From contig JBBRUT010000001.1 of the NCBI GenBank assembly GCA_038247555.1, positions 1 to 64,000 on the forward strand: 64,000 nt of DNA, in the 5' to 3' direction. This document shows positions 52,398-61,093 of the stretch, in pieces (positions within the stretch are counted from its first letter, which is position 1; each line of letters opens with the position of its first letter). The position numbers and the translations under genes were made by a program. Below the pieces are notes generated by a model. It was not told the origin of the DNA. It saw only the letters and a program-made list of their open reading frames with translations, and made no database searches. This DNA comes from JAHBXL01 sp038247555. GTDB taxonomy: Bacteria; Planctomycetota; Phycisphaerae; Phycisphaerales; UBA1924.

Positions 52398-53786
52398 GTG
52401 ACCCTTGCGATCGTTCAATCCGGTGTTTCGCGTCGTGCCGCGCTGGGCGTGATGGGCGTGGGTGCGCTCGCGTGGTCCGCCTGGCCGCGCAGGTCGAGGG
52501 AGCTGGCGGGCGTGCCGCGGGGCAGGAAGGTTCTGCACTACTGGGAGAAATGGACGGGCGCTGAGGGCCTCGCGCTGCAGGGCGTGATCGACGCGTTCAA
52601 CCAGTCGCAGGAGAAGCTGTGGGTCATCCGCGTGCCGATCAGCGACATCTCCAGCAAGGCGATGGTCGCGGTGGGCGGGGGCGACGGGCCGGATGTGTGC
52701 GGGCTGTTCAGCTACTCGGTGCCGCTCTACGCCGAGGCCGGCGCGGCGATGCCGCTCGACAGCTTTCCGCAGGAAGACTGGTGCGGCGAGGCGGGGTATC
52801 TGCCCAATGTGTGGAAGCTGCTCACGCATGAGGGTCGGCCGTGGGCAGGTGTGAACACGTGCTACACGCTCGGGCTGTATGTGAACCGCACGCACATGCG
52901 CGAGGCGGGCTTGGGCGGCACAGATGCGGATGTGCCCCCGCGGACGATCGGCGAACTCGACGCCGCGGCGGAGAAGCTCACACGCACGGATTCGTCGGGC
53001 GCGATCGCGCGGGCGGGGTTTCTGCCGAACCTGCCCCTGTGGTGGCCCTATTCGTGGGGCGTGCTGTTTGATGGTCGGCTGTACGACCGCGCAACGAACA
53101 CGGCGATGGCCGATGACCCGGGCAACATCCGCGCGATGGAGTGGATCGCGACGTTCCCCAAGCGGTTCGGACGCGAAGCGGCGGGGGCGTTCGCACAGAC
53201 GTTCTCTCGCAGCACGCACTCGCCACAGGACCCGTTTATCAGCGGGCGGGCCTCGATGATCGTGCAGGGGCCGTGGCTGGCGAACTTCATCCGGCTGCAC
53301 AACCCCTCGCTCGACTACGCGGTTGCGCCGGTGCCTCTGGCGGACGGATTGGCGGAGCCGAGTCTGCCGCGGGGCCTTGTTGAGGCGGATGTCATCATCA
53401 TCCCCAGCGGCTGCAAGGACCCCGAGGCAAGCTGGGAGTTTGTGCGCTTCATGCAGCGGCGCACGACGCAGGAGCAGCTTGCGCTTGCGCACTGCAAGAG
53501 CTCGCCGATGGCGGAAGTGTCGGCGGAGTTTGCCGGCGCGCACCCGAGCCGATACGTCGGCGTGTTCGATGCGATCGCGCGGAGCCCGCGGAGCGATTCG
53601 CTCCCGCCGACGCGTGTGTGGCCGCAGTATGCCGACATGCTGGGCGGTGCGTTCGACACGGTGTGGCGGGGTGGAGATCCGGCCTCCGCGCTGCGCGATG
53701 TGCAGGTGCGGGCACAGCGGCTGATTGATCAGGCGACGGAGCTGCGAGGCCGGCGCCGAGCGGGGAACGGGAAGGGCGACGCATGA
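52398..53786 (+). CDS. Carbohydrate ABC transporter substrate-binding protein
   Basis: Family-1 extracellular solute-binding protein (UgpB/MalE-like), 462 residues from GTG 52398. The N-terminus has a Tat-type signal (SRRAALGVMGVGALAWSAW, twin Arg at 12-13). The body has the family order: HYWEKWTG, DAFNQSQEKLWVIRVPI, GDGPDVCGLF, FISGRASMIVQGPWLANFI, and CKDPEASWEFVRFMQ. It heads a three-gene operon with two permeases, overlapping the first by four bases. The ligand is probably a sugar or glycoside; the beta-mannosidase on the other strand suggests mannosides, but that is inference. Confidence 0.9.
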   Translation: MTLAIVQSGVSRRAALGVMGVGALAWSAWPRRSRELAGVPRGRKVLHYWEKWTGAEGLALQGVIDAFNQSQEKLWVIRVPISDISSKAMVAVGGGDGPDVCGLFSYSVPLYAEAGAAMPLDSFPQEDWCGEAGYLPNVWKLLTHEGRPWAGVNTCYTLGLYVNRTHMREAGLGGTDADVPPRTIGELDAAAEKLTRTDSSGAIARAGFLPNLPLWWPYSWGVLFDGRLYDRATNTAMADDPGNIRAMEWIATFPKRFGREAAGAFAQTFSRSTHSPQDPFISGRASMIVQGPWLANFIRLHNPSLDYAVAPVPLADGLAEPSLPRGLVEADVIIIPSGCKDPEASWEFVRFMQRRTTQEQLALAHCKSSPMAEVSAEFAGAHPSRYVGVFDAIARSPRSDSLPPTRVWPQYADMLGGAFDTVWRGGDPASALRDVQVRAQRLIDQATELRGRRRAGNGKGDA

Positions 53787-54673
53787 GCATCGCCCGCAGG
53801 CGAGCGATTGTCCCCTGGCTCTGGGTTGCGCCGTGGCTCCTGGGCTTCGTGCTCTTCATGCTCATCCCCAGCATGATGAGCCTGTACTACAGCTTCACGG
53901 ACTACTCGCTGCTGGAGCCGCCGGTGGGCATTGGCCTGGCCAACTTCGCCGAGCTCTGGCGCGATCCGCTGTTCTGGAAGGTGATCCGCAACACGCTTGC
54001 CTATGCGAGTGTGAGCGTGCTTGTCGGCACGGTGCTCGCGCTGCTGGTCGCGGTGCTGCTGGAGTCGCACGTCAAGGGTCGAGGCGCTGGGGGGGTTGCC
54101 CGCGCAATCATCTTCCTACCGACGCTGGTGCCCCTCGTTGCCGCCGCGCTCGCCTGGGCGTTCATGTACAACCCCGAGGCGGGGCTGTTCAACCGCGTGC
54201 TGGGCGTGATGGGCCTGCCGCGGATCAACTGGCTCGGGGATGCGCGGTGGGCGATGCCGTCGCTGATCATCATGGGGTTCTGGAACATCGGCACGGCGAT
54301 GGTTGTGTACTCCGCCGCGCTCCGCGATGTGCCACGATCGCTCTACGAAGCGGCCGACCTTGATGGTGTGTCGCGCTTGGGTCGCCTGTGGCATGTGTCG
54401 ATCCCGGCGATCTCACCGGCGATCCTCTTCAACGTGATGATCTCGATCATCTGGTCGCTGCAGGTCTTCGGCGCGCCGCAGATCATGACCGAGGGCGGGC
54501 CGGATCACTCGACGTACGTCTACCAGCTCTACATCTACGAGTCTGCGTTCCGCTATGGCCGCATGGGCTATGCGAGCGCGATGGCGTGGATTCAGCTACT
54601 CGCCACGCTCGGCATCGCGGGGCTCACGCTCGCGCTCTCGCGTCGCCTCGTGTACTACCGGGGGGCTGTATGA
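53783..54673 (+). CDS. Carbohydrate ABC transporter permease, MalF/UgpA type
   Basis: First inner-membrane permease, 296 residues and six helices. It begins with WLWVAPWLLGFVLFMLIPSM. It carries the EAA loop (LYEAADLDGVSRLGRLWHVS) that binds the ATPase. The start overlaps the binding-protein stop (ATGA), and its stop overlaps the next permease in the same way. Confidence 0.92.
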   Translation: MSIARRRAIVPWLWVAPWLLGFVLFMLIPSMMSLYYSFTDYSLLEPPVGIGLANFAELWRDPLFWKVIRNTLAYASVSVLVGTVLALLVAVLLESHVKGRGAGGVARAIIFLPTLVPLVAAALAWAFMYNPEAGLFNRVLGVMGLPRINWLGDARWAMPSLIIMGFWNIGTAMVVYSAALRDVPRSLYEAADLDGVSRLGRLWHVSIPAISPAILFNVMISIIWSLQVFGAPQIMTEGGPDHSTYVYQLYIYESAFRYGRMGYASAMAWIQLLATLGIAGLTLALSRRLVYYRGAV

Positions 54674-55542
54674 CCCCCGCCCCACGCACCTCCCGCCGCA
54701 CTCCTCTCCCCGATCGCGTGCTGCTCACCGCACTGCTCTGGATCACCGCCGCGGCGTACCTCACGCCGCTTCTGTTCATGCTCGCCAGTTCGTTCAAGAC
54801 CGCCGACAGCGTGCTCGACCCCAGCGCGGGCGTCTTGCCGCGATTCAGCGATGCGGCGCAGGCGATCGACAACTACCGCGATGTGTGGACCGACAGCGCG
54901 ACCGACTTCCCGACATACCTGCGCAACTCGCTGCTTGTGGCGATGCTGAGCACCATCGGCATGACGGTTTCGAGCGCGGCCGCGGCGTACGCGTTCGCAC
55001 GCATGCGATTCCGGGGACGCACCGCGCTCTTTGTGCTGGTGCTCGCGACGCTGATGATCCCGCCGACGGTGATCATCGCGCCGCAGTACCTGCTCTTCAA
55101 GCAGCTCGGGTGGATCGGCACGTTCCGGCCGCTTTGGGTGCCGGCGTGGTGCGGCGGAGCGTTCAGCATCTTCCTGCTGCGGCAGTTCTTTCTGACGATC
55201 CCGCGCGAGCTCGACGAGGCCGCGGCGATCGATGGGTGCTCATCCGTGGGTGTGTTCTGGCGGATCATCCTGCCGGTTGCGAGGCCGGCGCTCGTGGTGG
55301 TCGCGCTGCTGCAGTTCATCGGCTCGTGGAACGACTTCGTCGGCCCGCTGGTGTTCATCAACCAGCCGCACATGTACACCGTCTCGCTGGGCGTGTACAT
55401 GTTTCAGTCGCAGCAGGGCCAGACGCCGTGGAACCTGACGATGGCGGCGAGCGTCATCGCGGTGGTGCCGGTGCTGATCGTCTTCCTGCTGGCGCAGAAG
55501 GCCATCATCGACGGAGTGGCGACGCAGGGGTTGAAAGAGTGA
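54670..55542 (+). CDS. Carbohydrate ABC transporter permease, MalG/UgpE type
   Basis: Second permease, 290 residues. The ATG at 54670 overlaps the previous stop. Six helices; the EAA loop is ELDEAAAIDGCSSVGVFWRI. No ATP-binding gene follows, so the ATPase must be shared or encoded elsewhere, as with MsmK-type systems. The tail meets an oppositely directed gene 30 bases on. Confidence 0.92.
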   Translation: MTPAPRTSRRTPLPDRVLLTALLWITAAAYLTPLLFMLASSFKTADSVLDPSAGVLPRFSDAAQAIDNYRDVWTDSATDFPTYLRNSLLVAMLSTIGMTVSSAAAAYAFARMRFRGRTALFVLVLATLMIPPTVIIAPQYLLFKQLGWIGTFRPLWVPAWCGGAFSIFLLRQFFLTIPRELDEAAAIDGCSSVGVFWRIILPVARPALVVVALLQFIGSWNDFVGPLVFINQPHMYTVSLGVYMFQSQQGQTPWNLTMAASVIAVVPVLIVFLLAQKAIIDGVATQGLKE

Positions 55543-55572
55543 TGAAGGGGCCGTCGCACTCACCCACGCGAG

Positions 55573-56586
55573 CTACTTCGTCTGGGGTGAAGCCGCGGGT
55601 GCCGCGGACGGCTCGTCGATCAACTCGACTGTTTGAACGCTCTCGGTACGCTGGGTGATCTTCTCGTCCTTGCCCCAAGTGATCTTCATCGACATCGCGC
55701 TTCGGTTGACCTGCTTGAGCAACTGGCCGCGTTCGGAATCAAACCAGATCTCACCACTTCCGGAGCCATCTAGAAGTGAAACATTGGCATCGTCCGGCAA
55801 TACACCGGACTGGTCCTTCGCGGCGGATTCGTGAGATATCGTCTCGCCGAAATCAACCTTCGCGACTCTCACCCCTGCCCTTTCGACCAAGCCCTTGAAC
55901 GTCATGGTCTTGTCTTTCGAGATCGTACCAACCGTTGGCAGAAGCATCCTTGAAAGTTGCGTCCAGCTCTCACCAAACTTCACTTCCTGGCTTGGGAAGG
56001 TGATGGTGTACGTCCCCATCCACTCCTTGAGTGCATCCTCGCTCAACATCTCTTCAAACGTGCTCCTCATCTCCAACGGCGGTTCGGATATGGTGCGCCG
56101 CATCACGTCCTTGATATGCTCAAGGCCCTTGAGCTGCTTGATCGATCCGTCCGAGCGGACAATCAGGATGACCTGTTCGTTGAGCATCGCCTCGCGGACG
56201 GCAGTCATCGATTCTTGAGACTTGCTGGCAGCGGGATCCGCCGACCCGCGGTGGTCGTTGCCGGAAGCTGCTCCGGCCTCAGATTTGTTCGACTCAAGCA
56301 CGCCCGCGATTGTCGCGGTTCCATCGGCAGCCACGGACTGGACGGTCATCCGGGTGACCGTAACGTCCGTGCGGCTGAACTTCGAAGGGGCCTGCGGACC
56401 GGAGCTCTCGCTCTCGGACACCGTTTCGTTTGTGATGCGATAGCGGAGAACCTGCCCCTCCTTCCATTTGTAGCGGAGAGGGACCGTTGACTGCGCGAGC
56501 GATACGGGCGCGAGCACCACTACGGCAATCAACGCAGAAACCGCAAACGAGCCGCGATTCAGCAGCGATCTGAGCAAGTGTCGCAT
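55573..56586 (-). CDS. Secreted protein of unknown function (DUF6263-like)
   Basis: A 337-residue exported protein with a signal peptide at 1-31 (FAVSALIAVVVLAPVSLAQ). The start has AGGAG ahead. The mature part opens with PLRYKWKEGQVLRYRITNET, and strand-rich segments follow, such as TYTITFPSQEVKFGESWTQL and GSGEIWFDSERGQLLKQVNR. This is the pattern of DUF6263-type proteins common in planctomycetes and Bacteroidota. No catalytic motif is seen. It has its own extended -10 promoter at 56634-56642 and stands as a single gene. Confidence 0.6.
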   Translation of the reverse strand: MRHLLRSLLNRGSFAVSALIAVVVLAPVSLAQSTVPLRYKWKEGQVLRYRITNETVSESESSGPQAPSKFSRTDVTVTRMTVQSVAADGTATIAGVLESNKSEAGAASGNDHRGSADPAASKSQESMTAVREAMLNEQVILIVRSDGSIKQLKGLEHIKDVMRRTISEPPLEMRSTFEEMLSEDALKEWMGTYTITFPSQEVKFGESWTQLSRMLLPTVGTISKDKTMTFKGLVERAGVRVAKVDFGETISHESAAKDQSGVLPDDANVSLLDGSGSGEIWFDSERGQLLKQVNRSAMSMKITWGKDEKITQRTESVQTVELIDEPSAAPAASPQTK

Positions 56587-56892
56587 TGGAGCTCCTCGGC
56601 CATTCTCCCCCGGATCCCTCCACTATCAGCCCGATTGTACCATTTTCCCAAGCAACTGCCCCTGAATTCTCAGCAGGCCGGGCCGTTCGCGACATCAACT
56701 ATTGGTCACAACGGGCCCAGACGGCCGAACCGGGACTTTCGATCGGTCGCATGCCCTTTCTATCCATCCGGCAGCCGAAGCTGCCCATCGCCACGGCCAC
56801 GCAATCACGTCGGAGTCCTTGCCGTGCAAATGAGTCGCTGCCTCTCCCCCGCGGATGTCGGGCTTGATCTTCTCTGCGAGTACCCCACAGGC
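56587..56892. other. 306-base intergenic gap
   Basis: It holds the minus-strand promoter of the secreted protein (56634-56642). I see no small gene, RNA or terminator in the rest. Confidence 0.5.
56634..56642 (-). promoter_or_regulatory. Extended -10 promoter for the secreted protein at 55573
   Basis: Minus-strand TGGTACAAT is an extended -10 element (TGn plus TACAAT, five of six). No good -35 stands upstream, as is common for extended -10 promoters. The start would be near 56627, giving a 40-base leader. Confidence 0.5.
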
Positions 56893-59439
56893 TCAAGGCG
56901 TCGAGATGCCACTGGTCGCGAGTCCCGGATGTTCACGCGCGGCGATGCTGCGCCGGAACTCCACCGCGCTGAATCTCGCGTGGTCATCAGCGGCGATTGC
57001 CTCGGCGGTCAGCAACTCGACTCTCTCTCGACCCTCACCACCCCACCCCAGATCACCCGCCTCCACCACCGCGCCGGGCGCGCCGAGCTTCGCGTCGAGG
57101 TTGACGATCGCGCCCGCCACGCGCGCACCAATCCGCACATGCGAGCGCCACTCGCCGAGCACCGCGGCAACCGGATTCGGGGCCTCGATACGGATTCGCG
57201 TCGCGACAATCTCGCCCTCCCACGCCGCATCGGTGTCGTTCACCATGAAGAGCATTGCCGCGGCATCGACGATGTGGATCGAGAGCAACCGGGGCAGCAT
57301 CGCGCGTCTGACCATCTCCCACACAGGCTTGCGCCGCCCCGCGGCATCAATCGCCGACCATGAGTGCCCCGCCCAGCAGTCGTTGAGCTGCCAGAACAGC
57401 ACGCCCCCGCACCGCGGCCGGTTCACACGGTGCCACACAACGCCGCGGGCCACCAGCCGGCACTGAACCGCCTGCGCACCCGCGATCCGGCGCTGCATGC
57501 CCACCTCGCTCGATTGCTCTGCGATGATCTGCGCTGCGCGATCCGGGCCGAACATCATCAAGATCGGTTCGTCATACCACCGCGCATCGCCGCCGTGCCC
57601 GCGTTGACGGCGCGAAAGCTCGGTGCAACTGCTCATCAGATCATCTGTCAGCACGCCCTGCTCGCGCAGCGTGTCGATGCTCGATGGGCTCTGCTGCCCG
57701 AACTCCGAGCAGAATCGCGGAACACCACCCCCCCCACTTGCATTCGGTGTGCGGAAGCTGTTCTTCCACGCATCCACTTCCCACGTGTGCCGGTCGCCGT
57801 GATCGGCATCCAGCACATCACGCTGCGCGCCACCCGCATCCGCACCCGACCACGGGCTGTTCGGCCAATATGGCCGCGACGGATCCACCTCCGCGCACAG
57901 CCGCGGCAGCAGATCCACCCAGAACCCGCTGCCCCACGACTGGCCGGGCTTGAGGCGCTGGCGCCAGCCCCACTTGTCGTGCCCCCAGATGTTCTCGTTC
58001 CCGCCGCACCACAGCACGACGCTCGCGTGCGTGCTGAGCCGCGCGAGCTGGTGCCGCGCCTCGAGTTCGACAAGCTTCGTGAACGGCGCTTCCTCGGGAT
58101 ACATCCCGCAACTGAACATGAAGTCCTGCCACACCATCACGCCGCGCTTGTCGCACTCGTCGTACAAGCACGCCGGCTCATAGAGCCCGCCACCCCACAC
58201 ACGCAGCATGTTGGCGTTCATCTCCGCGGCATCGCCGATGCGCTCGCGGATCAGTTCATCGCCCGCATACCCGGCAAACAGGCCTTCGGGGATCCAGTTC
58301 GCGCCCATGCAGAACACCGGCTGACCATTGACGCGCAGCGTGAACGCCGAGCCCCACCGATCCGGCGAGGTATCGAGCTCGACCGTGCGCAGTCCAACCC
58401 GCGTCGTTTGCGCATCCAGCAGCGATGAGCCGTTCCACAGCTCAACCCGAAGCTCATACAGCGGCCGTTCATCATCGGCAGGCTGCGGGCCATAGCCCCG
58501 CGGCCACCACAGCTCGGGGTTGGTGATCCCCAGCAGCACCGATGTGCGTGAGCGATCATCCGGCACGAACACGCCACGGCCCTGCGCCACGACTGTGCCG
58601 CCGCCGGGCGCTCGAAGCGTCGCGACGATGTGCGGTTCCTCGCCCCCGGGCACCTGCGCCCGCATCACGGCATCGACATGCACGCGCACCTCGGCGACCT
58701 CGGCATCGGCGCGTGTCACCAGCGGTCGGACATGCTCGATGCGCATGCCCGATGCACTTGCTTCGATGCGCACACCGCCCGCAACACCCACCGTGGCGAC
58801 CTTCGGGCCCCAATCCCACCCGAGGTTGCACGCGGGCTTGCGGATGAACACGAACGGCTCCCACTTCGCATCAGCCGTCTGGTCGCCATTGAACGGCCGC
58901 GAACCCAGGCGGGCCTCTTCCGCGTGGATGTGCACCAGCGGCGGCGCGAAGCGGATGACCAGTTCGTTCTGTCCTGGGCGGAGCGCATCGCCGATCTCAA
59001 ACCGGTGCGGGAAGAAGAAGCTCGCGGCGTTGCCGACCACCTGTCCGTTCAGCGATACCACTGCGACGGTGTCGAGGCCATCGATCACCAGCTCGATGTG
59101 CTGCTCACCGTTCTGATCGCCTACACCCGCCGACGCTACCGCTTCCGCCCAGTCAAACTCGCAGCGATACTCCCACTCCGCGCTGCCCACCCATTGCAGC
59201 CGCGTTTCGGCATCGCCAACGTCTGGCGACTCGATGAGCTTCGCATCGATCAGCGCGTGATGCACGCACCCCGGGACCCGCGCACCAACGCCCTGCCGCA
59301 GCCTGGCGCGGAATGCCGGAGTATCCAGCGTGCCCGCCTTCGACAGGTCGATGTCGTCGGCATGCACCGCACGCACCGTCCACGGGCAGACCGCCAGCGA
59401 TGCCACACTTGTTGCCGCCATGCCGGGAGCGTAGGACAT
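56893..59439 (-). CDS. Beta-mannosidase, glycoside hydrolase family 2
   Basis: Cleaves terminal beta-mannose residues, 848 residues, with no signal peptide and so probably cytoplasmic. The N-terminal sugar-binding (jelly-roll) and Ig-like domains lead to the catalytic barrel (NWIPEGLFAGYAGDELIRER, NMLRVWGGGLYEPACLYDEC, GVMVWQDFMFSCGMYPEEAP). The acid/base Glu is in WCGGNEN (about residue 477) and the nucleophile Glu in FCSEFGQQS (about 579). The SEFG/YQS form fits mannosidase rather than galactosidase. The stop codon lies at the edge of a dispersed repeat copy. The gene is 24 bases after the transporter gene at 59464 and probably shares its transcript. Confidence 0.9.
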   Translation of the reverse strand: MSYAPGMAATSVASLAVCPWTVRAVHADDIDLSKAGTLDTPAFRARLRQGVGARVPGCVHHALIDAKLIESPDVGDAETRLQWVGSAEWEYRCEFDWAEAVASAGVGDQNGEQHIELVIDGLDTVAVVSLNGQVVGNAASFFFPHRFEIGDALRPGQNELVIRFAPPLVHIHAEEARLGSRPFNGDQTADAKWEPFVFIRKPACNLGWDWGPKVATVGVAGGVRIEASASGMRIEHVRPLVTRADAEVAEVRVHVDAVMRAQVPGGEEPHIVATLRAPGGGTVVAQGRGVFVPDDRSRTSVLLGITNPELWWPRGYGPQPADDERPLYELRVELWNGSSLLDAQTTRVGLRTVELDTSPDRWGSAFTLRVNGQPVFCMGANWIPEGLFAGYAGDELIRERIGDAAEMNANMLRVWGGGLYEPACLYDECDKRGVMVWQDFMFSCGMYPEEAPFTKLVELEARHQLARLSTHASVVLWCGGNENIWGHDKWGWRQRLKPGQSWGSGFWVDLLPRLCAEVDPSRPYWPNSPWSGADAGGAQRDVLDADHGDRHTWEVDAWKNSFRTPNASGGGGVPRFCSEFGQQSPSSIDTLREQGVLTDDLMSSCTELSRRQRGHGGDARWYDEPILMMFGPDRAAQIIAEQSSEVGMQRRIAGAQAVQCRLVARGVVWHRVNRPRCGGVLFWQLNDCWAGHSWSAIDAAGRRKPVWEMVRRAMLPRLLSIHIVDAAAMLFMVNDTDAAWEGEIVATRIRIEAPNPVAAVLGEWRSHVRIGARVAGAIVNLDAKLGAPGAVVEAGDLGWGGEGRERVELLTAEAIAADDHARFSAVEFRRSIAAREHPGLATSGISTP
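56895..56910. repeat. Dispersed repeat copy at the end of the beta-mannosidase gene
   Basis: AAGGCGTCGAGATGCC differs from the consensus at one base. It forms the last codons of the mannosidase gene. Confidence 0.5.
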
Positions 59440-59463
59440 CGCGGCGCCATCTCCGGGCTTGGC

Positions 59464-60879
59464 TTACTGCACAGTCCCGCACTCCGGACACTTGCGCAGC
59501 CCCTCGGGCTCGCGCTGCGGCAGTCCTGTGATGAGATACCCGCACGCTTGGCATGTGACCGGCGGTGTGGCGGTCCTCTCCCGCGACCACAACCACCCCA
59601 GCAGCGCGGCGACGCCCAGCCACAGCACCGACAACCCGACCGCGACCGGCGCGACGATCGTTGCCGCGGCACCCAGCGACTTGAGCGCCAGCGGCGACCA
59701 CCCGCCCACCATGTCCCCCGCGCGATACACGAAGGTATCGATAAACGTCTTGGCCTTGTACCGCGCATCGGCGCTCAGCCCGGCGAACAGCAGTTCCCGC
59801 ACCGGGCGATCGATCGCGTAGTGCAGGCCCCGCCGCGCCACCTGGAACGCCGCCATCGCCCCGTACGTCGGCGAGAAGATCATCGCCGTGAAACCCGCGA
59901 TGTAGACAGTTGGCAGAATCAACAGCGCGCCCCGCGGCCCGATCAACCGCATGATCCGGCCCGCGAGGAAGAGCTGCGTGCTCAGCGTCACGATGTTCGA
60001 CCACAGGTCGATCGTCGCGAACGCGGCGCGGCGATCCTTCTCATCAGGGAACGCGGCCTCGATGATCCGCCCCTGCTCCATGTACAGCAGTGTGCCGACG
60101 GTCGTGAAGAGCAGCATGAAAACGCCGATCGTCGCCAGGAACGGCGAGCCGGCGATGAGCTTCAGCCCCGCGAGCGGGTCGCGCGTCGGCTCCTGCGTCT
60201 CTGTCAGCCTCGCGCCTGCCCCCCCACCTCGCTTCTCTTCAAACCACGGCCGGAGCATCCGCACGAACTGCGAGGCGAACTCCAGCGGGATGATCGCCAG
60301 CAGCAGCAGGTACGCCGCATCGAGCCGGACCGTGCCGCTGAGGTATCGCGACAGGTACGACCCCGCGATCGCGCCGAGCGTCCCGCCGACCGCCGCGATG
60401 GCAAACGCCCGCTTGCCGCGATCCGGGCCAAAGACATCCGCGACGACCGCCCAGAAGATCGATACGACGAACAGGTTGAAGACGCTCAGCCAGATGTAGA
60501 ACGCGTATCCGACATTCGTGCGCGTCGATTCGGGCAGCCAGTGCAGCAGGCCGCAGAAGACCAGGATGTTCATCACAAAGAAGCGGTACGTCCACGGAAT
60601 AAACACCCGCCGCGGCACGCGCGAGGCGAACGTCGCGAACACCGGGCTCACCAGCGCCATCGCAACCAGCGTGCCGGTCATCAGCCAGGGGAGGTTGTCG
60701 TAGCCGCCACGGATCCCGAACGCCTCGCGTACCGGACGCAGCAGGTAATAGCACAGCAGCAGGCAAAAGAAGTACATCGCGCTGAGCAGCGCGGGGACGA
60801 GTTCCTCCCGTTTCAGGGCAAAGAGATGCGCAAGCCGCGCGATTCCGTCAGGATTGTTGCCGGATTCTTGCTGGCTCAT
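59464..60879 (-). CDS. ATP/ADP-antiporter-like MFS transporter with C-terminal zinc ribbon
   Basis: A 471-residue membrane protein with about 12 helices. Segments such as SAMYFFCLLLCYYLLRPVRE, FNLFVVSIFWAVVADVFGPD and FVYRAGDMVGGW resemble the NTP/NDP exchange (AAA/Tlc) family and its free-living relatives, whose substrate is unknown. The tail is a zinc ribbon: Cys443, Cys446, Cys464 and Cys467 (CQACGYLITGLP and CPECG). This form of ribbon is frequent in planctomycete membrane proteins. I call family, not substrate. It precedes the mannosidase gene by 24 bases. Confidence 0.75.
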   Translation of the reverse strand: MSQQESGNNPDGIARLAHLFALKREELVPALLSAMYFFCLLLCYYLLRPVREAFGIRGGYDNLPWLMTGTLVAMALVSPVFATFASRVPRRVFIPWTYRFFVMNILVFCGLLHWLPESTRTNVGYAFYIWLSVFNLFVVSIFWAVVADVFGPDRGKRAFAIAAVGGTLGAIAGSYLSRYLSGTVRLDAAYLLLLAIIPLEFASQFVRMLRPWFEEKRGGGAGARLTETQEPTRDPLAGLKLIAGSPFLATIGVFMLLFTTVGTLLYMEQGRIIEAAFPDEKDRRAAFATIDLWSNIVTLSTQLFLAGRIMRLIGPRGALLILPTVYIAGFTAMIFSPTYGAMAAFQVARRGLHYAIDRPVRELLFAGLSADARYKAKTFIDTFVYRAGDMVGGWSPLALKSLGAAATIVAPVAVGLSVLWLGVAALLGWLWSRERTATPPVTCQACGYLITGLPQREPEGLRKCPECGTVQ

Positions 60880-61030
60880 GCGTCACCGAAAGTCCGAGGT
60901 TCTGATGCAACGCTGCTCGCGGCGGAGCATACACCGAGCGATAATCGGTCGGTTGCAATCCCCTTCCCCATCATCGCCGCAGATCCGCAGATCCGCATCA
61001 GACACGCAACACGTCGCATGCCCACACCCG

Positions 61031-61048
61031 TGACGCCTTGACGCCTTG
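61031..61048. repeat. Dispersed repeat copy in the divergent intergenic region
   Basis: TGACGCCTTGACGCCTTG is the tandem-doubled form on the opposite strand (read as CAAGGCGTCAAGGCGTCA). It lies 46 bases ahead of the epimerase-like gene. Confidence 0.55.
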
Positions 61049-61093
61049 CCAAACTCTCCGCCAGCACAACTCCCACCATACTCGGAGCCTTCC

